Assembly (NCBI RefSeq): GCF_001642995.1
Contig: NZ_LOHS01000072.1
Coordinates: 1 to 64,000 of the forward strand
DNA: 64,000 bases
From: Streptomyces jeddahensis
Lineage (GTDB): Bacteria > Actinomycetota > Actinomycetes > Streptomycetales > Streptomycetaceae
Direction of reading: 5' to 3'
In this document: piece by piece, positions 8,918-17,138 of the stretch
Layout of the letters: the number at the start of each line of letters is the position of its first letter
Position numbering within the stretch: position 1 is the first letter of the stretch
Notes under the pieces: generated by a model
Databases searched by the model: none
What the model was told of the DNA's origin: nothing
The model's input: only the letters and a program-made list of their open reading frames with translations
Made by a program: the position numbers and the translations under genes

Positions 8918-10303
8918 TCAGCCACCCGACGGCGGTCTCTCCACCGGCGCCATCTCCATGGCAGTGGACCCATGCGGCGGCGGCGAATGCCTCAACCCCG
9001 CGCGCCCGCGGTCGTACGCATTCAGGTAGCCGACCACCGTATTGGTCACCGCGACAAGCGGCACAGCCACGACCGCTCCTCCGATCCCCGCCACCAGCCC
9101 GCCCGCGGAGACCGACAGGACGACGGCGAGCGGATGCACCCGCACGGCGCGCCCCAGGATGAACGGCTGCAGAATGTGGCCCTCGATCTGCTGAACGGCC
9201 AGCACCACCACCAGCGTCATGACGGCCGTGAAGACGCCCTGGGTCACCAGCGCGACCACCACCGCCAGCGCACCCGAGATCACGGCACCCACCAGCGGGA
9301 TGAACGCGAACAAGAAGATGAAGACGGCCAGCGGCACGGCCATCGGCACATCGAGGAAGTAGATGCCGAGCCCGATGAAGATCGCGTCGATCAGGGCGAC
9401 GACCACCGTGCCGCGCACATACGCCGTCAGCGTCCGCCACGCCCGCGGCCCCGCACCCGCGACACCGGGCCGGGCGGGCGAGGGGACCAGCTTGAGCGTC
9501 CACTCCCAGATGCGCCGCCCGTCGTAGAGCAGGAACAGCGTCGAGAACATCGTCAGCAGGATGCCGGTCAGCGCCTCGACAACGACCGTGACGCCCTCAA
9601 GGCCCGCGGAGGTGATCGCGTCTGTGTTCGCACCGATCGCCTCGCGCAGGTTCGCGGCGATCTCGTTGATCTGTTTCTCCGTCACATGGAACGGGCTGTT
9701 GAGCAGCCAGTTCCTGAGCTCGTCGATGCCGTCCTGGATCTGGTCGGACAGGTTGTCGATGTTCTCCATGACCTGCCAGGCGACGAACCAGCCCACGAGG
9801 CCCATCACGACGAAGCCGAGGATCGCGGTGAGCGCGGTCGCGGGGCCGCGGGGCACGCCGTGCCTACGCAGTCGCGCCACGGTGGGCTGCAGCAGTGCGG
9901 TGATCAGCAGGGCGGCGGCGAACGCCAGCACCACGAGCTGAACGGCGCTGATCACCCGCATCAGCACCCAGAGCGTCCCCGCGAGAACGAGGACCCGCCA
10001 GCCGACCTCGGCTGCGACACGCACGCCCCAGGGCACGGCGGCCGCGGGATCGGGCCGGGGCCGGGAGACGACGCCGGGGGCGACGGGCGTCCGCTGCGGG
10101 ACCGCGGCCGGGCCGGAGTCCTGGCCGCCGGAGGGGGTCGGTACGTCATGGCCGGGGCCCGGATCGGAGGGCTCGCCGCCCAGCGGGGGCAACCCGTCGT
10201 CCGCGTCCTCCTTCTCGGCCTGGGCACGGCGTTCGGCCAGCCGCTCCCCCATACGGCTCAGTCCGGCGCCGAGCCGGTCCAGCCACCCTGGCACTCGCGA
10301 CAT
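8918..10303 (-). CDS. AI-2E family transporter (UPF0118 permease)
   Basis: 461 aa from the ATG at 10303, preceded by GGGGAAGAGGAC; the open frame extends further upstream but loses family resemblance. A charged Pro/Gly-rich cytoplasmic N-terminus of about 120 residues is followed by about eight membrane helices. Family features include a long soluble loop after the third helix (NLSDQIQDGIDELRN), the region ending LFLLYDGRRIWEW, and the late GGxxxGxxGAVVAVPLVAV motif. Members were first linked to autoinducer-2 export, but many act as Na+/H+ antiporters or have no known substrate, so the substrate is left open. Monocistronic. Confidence 0.85.
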   Translation of the reverse strand: MSRVPGWLDRLGAGLSRMGERLAERRAQAEKEDADDGLPPLGGEPSDPGPGHDVPTPSGGQDSGPAAVPQRTPVAPGVVSRPRPDPAAAVPWGVRVAAEVGWRVLVLAGTLWVLMRVISAVQLVVLAFAAALLITALLQPTVARLRRHGVPRGPATALTAILGFVVMGLVGWFVAWQVMENIDNLSDQIQDGIDELRNWLLNSPFHVTEKQINEIAANLREAIGANTDAITSAGLEGVTVVVEALTGILLTMFSTLFLLYDGRRIWEWTLKLVPSPARPGVAGAGPRAWRTLTAYVRGTVVVALIDAIFIGLGIYFLDVPMAVPLAVFIFLFAFIPLVGAVISGALAVVVALVTQGVFTAVMTLVVVLAVQQIEGHILQPFILGRAVRVHPLAVVLSVSAGGLVAGIGGAVVAVPLVAVTNTVVGYLNAYDRGRAGLRHSPPPHGSTAMEMAPVERPPSGG

Positions 10304-10371
10304 ATCCGTCCTCTTCCCCCCGTTTGTCCCCACCACTCCCCCCGGGTCGTCCGCTCCGACCGTACATGCCG

Positions 10372-10404
10372 GAAGCCCCTCACCGTAGGACGGCGAGGGG
10401 CTTC
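10372..10404. terminator. Hairpin after the lytic transglycosylase gene
   Basis: GAAGCCCCTC (10372-10381) pairs perfectly with GAGGGGCTTC (10395-10404), and three further base pairs follow a mismatch. It lies about 57 bp past the 3' end of the leftward gene ending at 10461 and upstream of the permease start. Confidence 0.75.
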
Positions 10405-10460
10405 GGAAGGTTGAGCGGCGGCCGCGGCGGCGCCGCACATCGGCACACCCAGCGGAGCGC

Positions 10461-11159
10461 CTAATACCAGCGGTTGGCCTGCCAGAAGTCCCAGGCGCCA
10501 CAGGGGCTGCCGTAGCGGTCGTTCATGTAGTTCAGGCCCCACTTGATCTGCGTGGCGGGGTTGGTCTGCCAGTCGGCGCCGGCGGACGCCATCTTGGAGC
10601 CGGGCAGCGCCTGGAAGAGACCGTAGGCGCCGGAGGAGGGGTTTACGGCCTTGTAGTTCCAGCTGGACTCGTGATCCACGATGTTGCTGAAGCACGTCCA
10701 CTGGTTGGCGGCGACCATCTGCCGCGCCATCGCCTGGATCTCGGCGACGGTGTAGGAGCTCTGGACCCCGAAGCTGGAGGCGTCGCGCGCCGCGCTGCGG
10801 CTGGCCGCTTCTTCCGCCTCCTTGCGCTCCTTGGCCTCCTGCTCGGCCTTCTCCGCGGCCTTCTGCTTGGCGATCGCGTCCTCGGCGGCCTGCTTGCGGG
10901 CCGCTTCCTCGGCGGACTTCTTCGCGGCGGCGTCGGCGGCGATGGCCTGTGCGTCGGCCTGCTGCGTCAGCGAGGCGGTCTGCACCTGGGCCTGCTGGCC
11001 CGCCGGTATGTCTGCGAGGAGGGTCGCGTCGCCTGCCGTTGCCTCGAAGTCGTTCGAGGGCTGCTGGGTGCTGCCCGAGGCAACGCCCACGACGGCGCCA
11101 ACAGTGGTGACCGCGGTGGCGGATGCCACAGCGAATCCCCGGACCGAAATCCGGCTCAC
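10461..11159 (-). CDS. Secreted lytic transglycosylase-like peptidoglycan hydrolase
   Basis: 232 aa from the GTG at 11159, chosen because GGAAGGA sits six bases upstream; an ATG at 11177 is an alternative. The Sec signal peptide (SRISVRGFAVASATAVTTVGAVVGVA) is followed by an Ala/Lys/Glu-rich coiled-coil region (about residues 75-125, repeated AAEDA/AEKAEQEAKE heptads). The C-terminal domain of about 90 residues has NIVDHESSWNYKAVNPSSGA, the lytic-transglycosylase-like catalytic Glu context, then AYGLFQALPG and a GSPCGAWDFWQ end. Such Streptomyces proteins are annotated as aggregation-promoting-factor-like or SLT proteins acting on the wall in growth or germination. No ydaO riboswitch was found upstream, but a Crp-like dyad is present. 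Confidence 0.85.
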   Translation of the reverse strand: MSRISVRGFAVASATAVTTVGAVVGVASGSTQQPSNDFEATAGDATLLADIPAGQQAQVQTASLTQQADAQAIAADAAAKKSAEEAARKQAAEDAIAKQKAAEKAEQEAKERKEAEEAASRSAARDASSFGVQSSYTVAEIQAMARQMVAANQWTCFSNIVDHESSWNYKAVNPSSGAYGLFQALPGSKMASAGADWQTNPATQIKWGLNYMNDRYGSPCGAWDFWQANRWY

Positions 11160-11585
11160 ACGGTTTCCTTCCAGCATCGCCCGCTTGCGGGTGACCCTCG
11201 CGGACGCAATCGTGCCCCTGGCACTGGCCTCCCAACGACGGGTCACGGGAGACACGGGCCCGGTGGGCAACTCCCCTGCGGGGAGCGCCGCGTGGTGCTC
11301 GGGCGGCATACGACGGCCTCTATGTAGTTCTGTTGCGCCAATGGTGCGGCGGGACACAAGTGTCGTATGCGGGGCCTGACAGGACCCACACACTGCCGTA
11401 GCAGGACGCCGCAAGGCAATTCCGAGTTGCGTGTGAAAGCTCACACGCCGTTTGTCCCAGGAGTTTTCCGGAAAAGCGCAGACGCCAAGGCGCCGCCCGG
11501 CTAGGCTCTACGCCTTTGCCAGACGGCGCCAACTCCCGCGTAACCGCCACTCATTGGACGAGCGGGACGGTCCGGTACGGACGGG
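11160..11585. other. Long leader/intergenic region of the transglycosylase gene
   Basis: 426 bp between the end of phoH and the transglycosylase start. It contains the dyad at 11429-11448 (listed separately), a GC-rich imperfect repeat around 11250-11285 and weak dyads near the phoH 3' end (GTCCG-GTA-CGGAC, about 11569-11581) that could serve as a terminator. No coding frame was convincing. Confidence 0.4.
11429..11448. promoter_or_regulatory. Crp-like operator upstream of the transglycosylase gene
   Basis: GCGTGTGAAAGCTCACACGC is a near-perfect dyad: arms GCGTGTGA and TCACACGC with a 4-nt spacer. It contains GTG-N8-CAC, the spacing reported for Streptomyces Crp sites, although the preferred G before NCAC is a C here. 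It lies about 270 bp upstream of the start codon. Known family: Crp controls muralytic enzymes in germinating Streptomyces. Assignment to Crp is inference. Confidence 0.45.
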
Positions 11586-12905
11586 TCAGATCTGCCCGTC
11601 CTCCAGCATTTCGGTCACAAGTGCCGCAATCTGCGAGCGCTCGGACCGGGTGAGCGTGACGTGCGCGAAGAGCGGATGGCCCTTCAGCTTCTCGACGACG
11701 GCGACGACTCCGTCGTACCGGCCGACCCGCAGATTGTCGCGCTGGGCCACGTCATGGGTCAGTACGACACGGGAGTTCGCCCCGATTCGGGACAGAACGG
11801 TCAGCAGGACGTTCCGTTCCAGCGACTGCGCCTCGTCGACGATCACGAAGGCGTCGTGCAGGGACCGGCCGCGGATGTGGGTGAGCGGCAGCACCTCCAG
11901 CATCCCGCGGGCCGTCACCTCCTCGATGACCTCGCGGCTCGTCACCGCGGACAGCGTGTCGAAGACCGCCTGCGCCCAGGGGCTCATCTTCTCGGCCTCG
12001 GTGCCGGGCAGATAGCCGAGCTCCTGCCCACCCACCGCGTACAGCGGCCGGAAGACCATCACCTTCTGGTGCTGCCTGCGCTCCAGCACGGCCTCGAGCC
12101 CCGCACACAGCGCAAGCGCCGACTTGCCGGTGCCGGCCCGGCCGCCCATCGACACGATCCCGACGTCCGGGTCGAGCAGCAGATCCAGCGCGATGCGCTG
12201 CTCGGCGCTGCGCCCCTTGATGCCGAAGGCCTCCCGATCGCCGCGTACGAGACGGACGTTGCCCTCGGGGGTGACGCGCCCCAGCGCCTTGCCCCGCTCC
12301 GAGTGGATCACCAGACCCGTGTGCACCGGCATCTCGGCCGCCTCCGGGACGTACAGGTTCTCCTCTTCGAAGAGGAGGTCCACCTGCTCTCCCGAAAGGG
12401 TGAGTTCGGACATTCCGGTCCAGCCGGAGTCCGTGATGGCGAGCTCGGCACGGTACTCCTCGGCGAGCAGGCCCACCGACGACGCCTTGATGCGCAGCGG
12501 CAGGTCCTTCGACACGACCGTGACGTCGCAGCCCTCGGCCTGGAGGTTGCGGGCCACCGCGAGGATCCGGGAGTCGTTGTCCCCCAGGCGGTAGCCGGCC
12601 GGGAGCACGGTCGGGTCGGAGTGGTTCAGCTCGACCCGGACGGTCCCGCCGAGGTCCCCGATCGGGATCGGGGCGTCGAGGCGGCCGTACTTCACCCGGT
12701 AGTCGTCGAGCAGGCGCAGGGCCTGCCTGGCGAAGTAACCGAGCTCCGGATGGTGCCTCTTGGCCTCGAGTTCCGTGACCACCACGACGGGCAGCACGAC
12801 CTCGTGCTCGTCGAAGCGGGACAGGGCGTTCGGGTCGGCCAGCAGGACGCTGGTGTCGAGAACGTAGGTGCGCCGGTCTGGCTTGGGGCGCTTTGTGCTG
12901 GTCAC
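11586..12905 (-). CDS. PIN-domain PhoH-family ATPase (PhoH2-like)
   Basis: About 439 aa from tandem GTG codons at 12908/12905. The open frame continues upstream but the family begins at [19 protein letters not shown]. An N-terminal PIN ribonuclease-like domain ([12 protein letters not shown], acidic residues spread to about 150) is fused to a C-terminal PhoH ATPase domain with Walker [14 protein letters not shown] and Walker [11 protein letters not shown]. In mycobacteria the PIN-PhoH fusion is a sequence-specific RNA helicase/RNase. It is transcribed leftward after uppS; the 308-bp gap suggests its own promoter. Full-length, all key motifs present. Confidence 0.92.
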   Translation of the reverse strand: MTSTKRPKPDRRTYVLDTSVLLADPNALSRFDEHEVVLPVVVVTELEAKRHHPELGYFARQALRLLDDYRVKYGRLDAPIPIGDLGGTVRVELNHSDPTVLPAGYRLGDNDSRILAVARNLQAEGCDVTVVSKDLPLRIKASSVGLLAEEYRAELAITDSGWTGMSELTLSGEQVDLLFEEENLYVPEAAEMPVHTGLVIHSERGKALGRVTPEGNVRLVRGDREAFGIKGRSAEQRIALDLLLDPDVGIVSMGGRAGTGKSALALCAGLEAVLERRQHQKVMVFRPLYAVGGQELGYLPGTEAEKMSPWAQAVFDTLSAVTSREVIEEVTARGMLEVLPLTHIRGRSLHDAFVIVDEAQSLERNVLLTVLSRIGANSRVVLTHDVAQRDNLRVGRYDGVVAVVEKLKGHPLFAHVTLTRSERSQIAALVTEMLEDGQI

Positions 12906-12908
12906 CAC

Positions 12909-13213
12909 GGAAGGACGTACCCCCTCGGATGAGGTCGGGGAGCGACGAAAAGGATCGGGACCGGTCCCGGCCGCGATGCGCGGGCCGAGCGCCGGCCCTC
13001 CGGCTCTCCGACGGAGAAGATGCTCCCCGCGCGGTCGTCCTGGTGCAAAGGGCCTCCCGGGCGGACGGCCCCGTGCCGCCCGCTGAGATACGACGCCCAC
13101 GTACACGGGCGTCGACCTGGAAGGCTTATTCCCTCGAACACGCGCAGCCATGCAATGGCATATGACGGCGCGTTGGTGAACTCTGCGTTACTCGTGACCC
13201 AGGGGCCTGAGGG
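12909..13213. other. uppS-phoH intergenic region with hairpin
   Basis: About 305 bp between two leftward genes. A perfect 8-bp stem (CGACGCCC 13091-13098 with GGGCGTCG 13107-13114; the loop itself contains GTAC) lies 100 bp past the uppS stop and about 185 bp before phoH, and could be a uppS terminator or part of the phoH leader. An AT-richer patch at 13120-13195 may hold the phoH promoter. No gene recognised. Confidence 0.45.
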
Positions 13214-13975
13214 CTATCCGCCGTAACGCCGGTGCCGGGCCGCGTAGTCGCGCAGGGCACGGAGGAAGTCGACCTTGCGGAAGGCCGGCCAGAAGACCTC
13301 ACAGAAGTAGTACTCGGAGTGGGCCGACTGCCACAGCATGAAGCCCGACAGGCGCTGCTCGCCGCTGGTGCGGATGACCAGGTCCGGGTCGGGCTGGCCG
13401 CGCGTGTAGAGGTGCTCGGAGATGACGTCGATGTCGACGAGCTCCGCGAGCTCCTCGAAGGTGGTGCCCTTCTGGGCGTGGTCCAGGAGGAGGGAGCGGA
13501 CGGCGTCGGCGATCTCCTGGCGGCCGCCGTAGCCGACGGCGACGTTGACGAGTATCCCCGTGTTGCCCTGGGTGGCCTGCTCGGCCTCCTTCAGGACGGA
13601 CTGGGTGCCGGCGGGCAGCAGGTCGAGCGTGCCGACGTGGTGGACGCGCCAGCGGCCGTCGGCTGCGAGGTCGCGCACCGCGTCCTCGATGATGCCGAGC
13701 AGCGGGATGAGCTCCTCCTCGGGACGGGCGAGGTTGTCGGTGGACAGCATCCACAGGGTGACGACCTCGACGTCCGTCTCGGCGCACCAGCCGAGGAACT
13801 CGGCGATCTTGTCGGCCCCGGCGCGGTGTCCCTGCGCGGTCGTACCGCCGGACGCCTTAGCCCAGCGGCGGTTGCCGTCCAGGATGACCCCGATGTGCTT
13901 CGGGACCTGGTCGTGGTCCAGACGGCCTTCCACCCGGCGTGCGTAAAGTCCGTACACCAGGTCACGCAAGTTCAC
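13214..13975 (-). CDS. uppS: Isoprenyl transferase (cis-prenyl diphosphate synthase)
   Basis: 253-aa cytoplasmic enzyme that condenses isopentenyl diphosphate in cis onto an allylic primer to make the precursor of the undecaprenyl carrier or a shorter Z-prenyl diphosphate. Conserved regions are visible: GVILDGNRRWA (substrate-binding P-loop with catalytic Asp, about residue 34), NVAVGYGGRQEI, and DLVIRTSGEQRLSGFMLWQ. The short length and MNLRDLVYGLYARRVEGRL start resemble the mycobacterial short-chain Z-FPP synthase type more than the longer decaprenyl enzyme, so product length is uncertain. Streptomyces usually carry more than one paralogue. Confidence 0.92.
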   Translation of the reverse strand: MNLRDLVYGLYARRVEGRLDHDQVPKHIGVILDGNRRWAKASGGTTAQGHRAGADKIAEFLGWCAETDVEVVTLWMLSTDNLARPEEELIPLLGIIEDAVRDLAADGRWRVHHVGTLDLLPAGTQSVLKEAEQATQGNTGILVNVAVGYGGRQEIADAVRSLLLDHAQKGTTFEELAELVDIDVISEHLYTRGQPDPDLVIRTSGEQRLSGFMLWQSAHSEYYFCEVFWPAFRKVDFLRALRDYAARHRRYGG

Positions 13976-14121
13976 GTGTGGTCAGTCCCTCCGTGTGGCC
14001 GTGCAGCGTTACGACAGTCCCCGAGGGCGACACCCTACCGCCGGAGTATGTCGACTCGGGCACAGGGTTCGTCACAGCCGGGTTCGTCACAGCCGCGCGG
14101 CTTCCGCCGGGTGAAGAGAAA

Positions 14122-14156
14122 CGGGCCGGTCCGTGGGGGGGAGACGGACCGGCCCG
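14122..14156. terminator. Hairpin terminator after the methyltransferase gene
   Basis: A perfect 13-bp stem, CGGGCCGGTCCGT (14122-14134) with ACGGACCGGCCCG (14144-14156), with a G-rich 9-nt loop. It lies 108 bp past the 3' end of the leftward methyltransferase gene and upstream of uppS. The rest of the 288-bp interval (13976-14263) shows no gene. Confidence 0.85.
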
Positions 14157-14263
14157 AGGGGGGGCTTCCACCATAACCCTTCGTGAGTGATGCTGCGTGC
14201 ATTGGCGCGCGACAACTACTCTCCGGAGTTGTTCAGCGACGGTTTGCGCCCGCTTCGCCGCAC

Positions 14264-15022
14264 TCAGGCCGGCTTGCAGGCCTCGATGAGGAAGCGGGTG
14301 CTGTGGGCCAGGAACGGGCCCTCCGACTCGATCTGCTCGTGCAGCTCGCGCAGCCGCGTCCGGTACTGCTCGACGGTGAACCCCGGCACCATCCACACGA
14401 CCTTCCGCAGGAAGTGGACGACGGCCCCGACGTCGTGGAACTCCATCCGCAGCCGCTCCGAGCGCAGGTCGACGACCTCGAGACCCGCCGCCTCGGCCGC
14501 GGCCCGCGCCGCGTCGGGATGCCGCCCGTTACGCACGTCCTCCGGCTGCGACCCGAGGAAGTACTCCACAACCTCGAACACACTTGCGGGACCGACCTCC
14601 TGCGAGAGGTACGTGCCGCCCGGCTGCAGCACCCGCGCGATCTCGTCCCAGTGCGCACGCACCGGGTGCCGGCTCACCACCAGGTCGAACGCCTCGTCCG
14701 CGAACGGCAGCGGCGCGTCCTCGGGCGCTGCCACGACGACCGCGCCGCGCGGGCGCAGCAGTGCGGTGGCCTTGGCGAGGTTGGGCGGCCAGCCCTCGGT
14801 GGCGGCGGTCACCGGCGGAAGCTTCGGGACGGACGCGAGGACCTCTCCTCCCCCGGTCTGGATGTCCAGCGCGGCAGAGGCCCGCGCCATGCGCTCGCCC
14901 ATCGCACGCGCGTACCCCCATGAGGGCCGCTCCTCCGTGGCCCGGCCCTCGAACCAGGAGAAGTCCCATCCCTCGACCGGAGCGGCCTCGGCCTCCGCGA
15001 CGAGCTCCTCAAACCTGTCCAT
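14264..15022 (-). CDS. Class I SAM-dependent methyltransferase
   Basis: 252 aa from the ATG at 15022. It has a divergent Rossmann methyltransferase core: the glycine-rich motif I region is LDIQTGGGEVL (about residues 53-63), then an acidic/hydrophobic ALLRPRGAVVVAAPEDAPLPF stretch, FDLVVSRHPVRAHWDEIARVLQPGG (motifs IV-V) and a C-terminal region with FHDVGAVVHFLRKVVWMVPGF. Substrate unknown; such proteins act on small molecules. A much longer open frame runs on into the prepilin peptidase region but is an artefact of GC bias. Confidence 0.85.
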   Translation of the reverse strand: MDRFEELVAEAEAAPVEGWDFSWFEGRATEERPSWGYARAMGERMARASAALDIQTGGGEVLASVPKLPPVTAATEGWPPNLAKATALLRPRGAVVVAAPEDAPLPFADEAFDLVVSRHPVRAHWDEIARVLQPGGTYLSQEVGPASVFEVVEYFLGSQPEDVRNGRHPDAARAAAEAAGLEVVDLRSERLRMEFHDVGAVVHFLRKVVWMVPGFTVEQYRTRLRELHEQIESEGPFLAHSTRFLIEACKPA

Positions 15023-15056
15023 GGGGTGATCGTCCCAACGGGGTGCGGCCACCCGC

Positions 15057-15094
15057 GACCGAATTACGCGGCCGGGACCGAATGACGCGGCCGG
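15057..15094. repeat. 19-bp tandem duplication
   Basis: GACCGAATTACGCGGCCGG (15057-15075) is followed directly by the same unit with one change, T to G (15076-15094). It lies between the stop of the prepilin peptidase gene (15097) and the methyltransferase start. Function unknown; possibly a slippage duplication. Confidence 0.8.
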
Positions 15095-15096
15095 GC

Positions 15097-15831
15097 TCAC
15101 CCCGCCGCGAGCCCTCCCAGCAGCAGTCCCACGAACGCCCCGCCGATCATGAACGGCCCGAGCGGGATCGCCGACTTCCGCCCGGCCCTGCGCAGCGCCA
15201 CCAGCGCCACCCCGTAGACGGCACCGAACAGCAGCCCCGCGAAGGCACCCGTGAACAGGACCGTCCAGCCGTACCAGCCGAGGGCCGCGCCGAGGCCGAC
15301 GGCCAGTTTGACGTCGCCGAACCCCATGCCGGCGGGGTTGATCAGGAAGAGCGCGAAGTACGCGCCGCCGAGCACGAGCGCGCCGAGCAGCGCCGTGGGC
15401 CAGGATCCCGCGCTGCCCGGCAGCAGCGCGGCGAGCCCCAGCAGCAGCGCGGCAGCGGCGGCGAGGGGCAGGGTGAGCACGTCGGGCAGCCGGTGCACGG
15501 CGTAGTCGGTGAGGGCGAGCAGCACGGCGAAGGGTGCGGCGAGCAGCCAGACCCCGAGTTCGGGGCGGGGCCCGGTGGCGGCGGCGAGCAGCGCGCACAC
15601 CAGCGCGGTGACGGAGGCGACGAGGGCGGTACGCGGCCCGTACGCGGTTCCGTCGGCGCACCGCGCGCGGCCCACCCAGCCGCCGAGCGGCCCGGTGAGG
15701 GGATGCCCGGCGGGGCAGTCGCCGCGCCACGGCTCCTCGGGTTCGACGGCGAGCCGGTAGGCGGCGCGGGGCAGCAGGGCCCCGGTTGCGGCGCCCCACG
15801 CGGCGGCCACGGCGATCAGCAGCTGATACAC
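15097..15831 (-). CDS. Prepilin peptidase (type IV leader peptidase, A24 / TadV-like)
   Basis: 244 aa from the GTG at 15831. This start follows the promoter: a TAGGGT -10 box at 15839-15844 would put transcription initiation on or next to this codon, so the ATG at 15867 cannot be used. It is a polytopic membrane aspartyl protease with the two active-site motifs LTDYAVHRLPDVLT and GMGFGDVKLA (both Asp present). The N-terminal methylation domain of type IV peptidases is reduced, as in Tad-type enzymes. It is the only prepilin peptidase in the window and lies about 15 kb from the tad genes. It shares a promoter motif with flp and the pilin-headed toxins, so it probably processes Flp, the TadE-like pseudopilins and perhaps the toxins. 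Confidence 0.88.
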   Translation of the reverse strand: MYQLLIAVAAAWGAATGALLPRAAYRLAVEPEEPWRGDCPAGHPLTGPLGGWVGRARCADGTAYGPRTALVASVTALVCALLAAATGPRPELGVWLLAAPFAVLLALTDYAVHRLPDVLTLPLAAAAALLLGLAALLPGSAGSWPTALLGALVLGGAYFALFLINPAGMGFGDVKLAVGLGAALGWYGWTVLFTGAFAGLLFGAVYGVALVALRRAGRKSAIPLGPFMIGGAFVGLLLGGLAAG

Positions 15832-15838
15832 GCCGTGG

Positions 15839-15895
15839 ACCCTATGCGCCCGCGACCCGAGCGGCATGGGCCCCTGGGCCCATGACAGGACCCAC
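15839..15895 (-). promoter_or_regulatory. Tad-regulon promoter, prepilin peptidase
   Basis: Read leftward: GTGGGTCC, 4 nt, ATGGGCCC-N2-GGGCCCATG (palindrome ending at 15865), 20 nt, TAGGGT (15844-15839), 7 nt, GTG start. This is the same layout as at four other loci in the window (19728-19784, 26860-26919, 32476-32627, 42690-42805). The predicted transcript is leaderless. The palindrome could also serve the divergent DUF192 gene. Confidence 0.65.
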
Positions 15896-15968
15896 TGTGG
15901 TGCGGATACGGTCGGGGCGGCGTCGAACGACAGTCGAAGGTCTAAGGACGACGGACAGGGGGCGGGCG

Positions 15969-16376
15969 ATGGGGCGCTGGCGCGACGGCCGGGCGAAGCT
16001 GGTCGTACACGCGGACGGTCACGGAGAAGGCCACGGGGAAGAAGCCGAAGGCTCCGCCGTCACGGTCCCGTTGGAGCTGGCGACCTCCTTCCGCGCCCGG
16101 ACCCGCGGCCTCCTCGGGCGCGACGGGATCGACGGCGCGATCCTGCTGTCTCCCGCGAACAACATCCACACCTTCCGCATGCGGTTCGCGATCGACGTGG
16201 CCTGCCTGGACCGCCACCTGAACGTCCTGAGCGTCCAGACCGTGAAGCCGGGCCGCCTCACCCTTCCCCGCCTCAGGGCCCGGCACGTACTGGAGTCGGA
16301 CGCCGGGACGATGGCGGGGTGGGGGCTGCGGCCCGGCGCACGGGTGACCGTGGAGGAGAGCACCCGGCTGTCCTAG
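15969..16376 (+). CDS. DUF192 family protein
   Basis: 135 aa from the ATG at 15969 with a G-rich ribosome site (ACAGGGGGCGGG). The DUF192 fold is recognisable from SFRARTRGLLGRDGIDGAILL, NNIHTFRMRFAIDVACLD, LNVLSVQTVKPGRLTLPRL and RHVLESDAGTMAGWGLRPG. Function of the family is unknown. It is divergent from the prepilin peptidase, about 137 bp apart, with the GGGCCC palindrome between, so it may be co-regulated with the Tad system. Genes of this family are often found beside secretion loci (recalled, not checked). Confidence 0.85.
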   Translation: MGRWRDGRAKLVVHADGHGEGHGEEAEGSAVTVPLELATSFRARTRGLLGRDGIDGAILLSPANNIHTFRMRFAIDVACLDRHLNVLSVQTVKPGRLTLPRLRARHVLESDAGTMAGWGLRPGARVTVEESTRLS

Positions 16377-16397
16377 GACCGGGTCCCGAGGACCGCG

Positions 16398-17117
16398 TCA
16401 CGTTCCCCGGTCCTCCAGTTCGGCGAGCATCCCCAGGGCGGCGTCCGCGTTCTCCCAGCTCGCCGGGGTGTCCGTCTTGTCGGCCAGGCGCCGCAGGGCG
16501 GCGACGGCGTCCGCGTCGCCGATCGCACCCAGCAGTTCGATCGCCGAGTCGGCGCCGATGTCCGCCACCACACAGCGCTCGGCCAGACCGACCGCCCAGC
16601 CGGCGAAGCGCCCCGGGGCGGGGTCGAGGGCCAGCCAGCGGAGTACCGAGTCGGCGATGTCGTCGCGCAGCCACGCGATCAGGTCGAGCATCACGACCTC
16701 GACGTGGTCGAGGACGTGCCGCTGCAGCGGGTACAGCCCGTCCCGCTCGCGGCCCTCCAGTACCAGGCCGTCCACACCGGCCCAGGTCACCAGGTCCGTA
16801 CGCGGCATCCTGGCCGCGACCTGACGCTGGAACTCCTCCCATGCGTGCCGGAGCAGGCCGGGCGACGGAGGCTGCGGTACGTACGGTGCCGCCTCCGGGT
16901 CGTCGAGGAGCGCGGACAGTACGCGGCGCGCCTCAGCCAACCGCTCGTCGGTGCGCGGCAGTCGGGCGATCCTGGGCCAGTCGGCTCCGACCCCGTTCCA
17001 GGGCTCGGGCAGCTCGCGCAGGACGCGGGGCAGGACGTAGTCGCCGTCGGCACTGTGCCAGCGCGCCACCCCCGGGTCCCACGTCTCCTCGCTGCGCTCC
17101 GCGTCCTGCTCACTCAT
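16398..17117 (-). CDS. Candidate immunity protein for toxin 1
   Basis: 239 aa, no family I recognise with certainty. It starts 21 bp after the stop of the toxin 1 gene with AGGAC just upstream, so the two are almost certainly co-transcribed. It is acidic, soluble, with no signal peptide or membrane helix. The C-terminal half reads like short alpha-helical repeats (SAIELLGAIGDADAVAALRRLADK), reminiscent of HEAT-like immunity or adaptor folds. The position directly downstream of a polymorphic toxin, as with the Imm52-like gene after toxin 2, is the reason for the immunity call; there is no sequence proof. Confidence 0.6.
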   Translation of the reverse strand: MSEQDAERSEETWDPGVARWHSADGDYVLPRVLRELPEPWNGVGADWPRIARLPRTDERLAEARRVLSALLDDPEAAPYVPQPPSPGLLRHAWEEFQRQVAARMPRTDLVTWAGVDGLVLEGRERDGLYPLQRHVLDHVEVVMLDLIAWLRDDIADSVLRWLALDPAPGRFAGWAVGLAERCVVADIGADSAIELLGAIGDADAVAALRRLADKTDTPASWENADAALGMLAELEDRGT

Positions 17118-17138
17118 GGTCGTCCTGTACGCGCTCGT

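Noticed and set aside
11160..11430. ydaO (cyclic di-AMP) riboswitch upstream of the wall hydrolase
   Set aside because: Looked for because such riboswitches precede Streptomyces hydrolases; the conserved GGGGAACC and GGGGTGAAT-like elements are absent.
14264..15799. A 511-codon frame fusing the methyltransferase with upstream sequence
   Set aside because: The upstream half overlaps the prepilin peptidase gene in another frame and has no family resemblance; only the part from 15022 is a gene.
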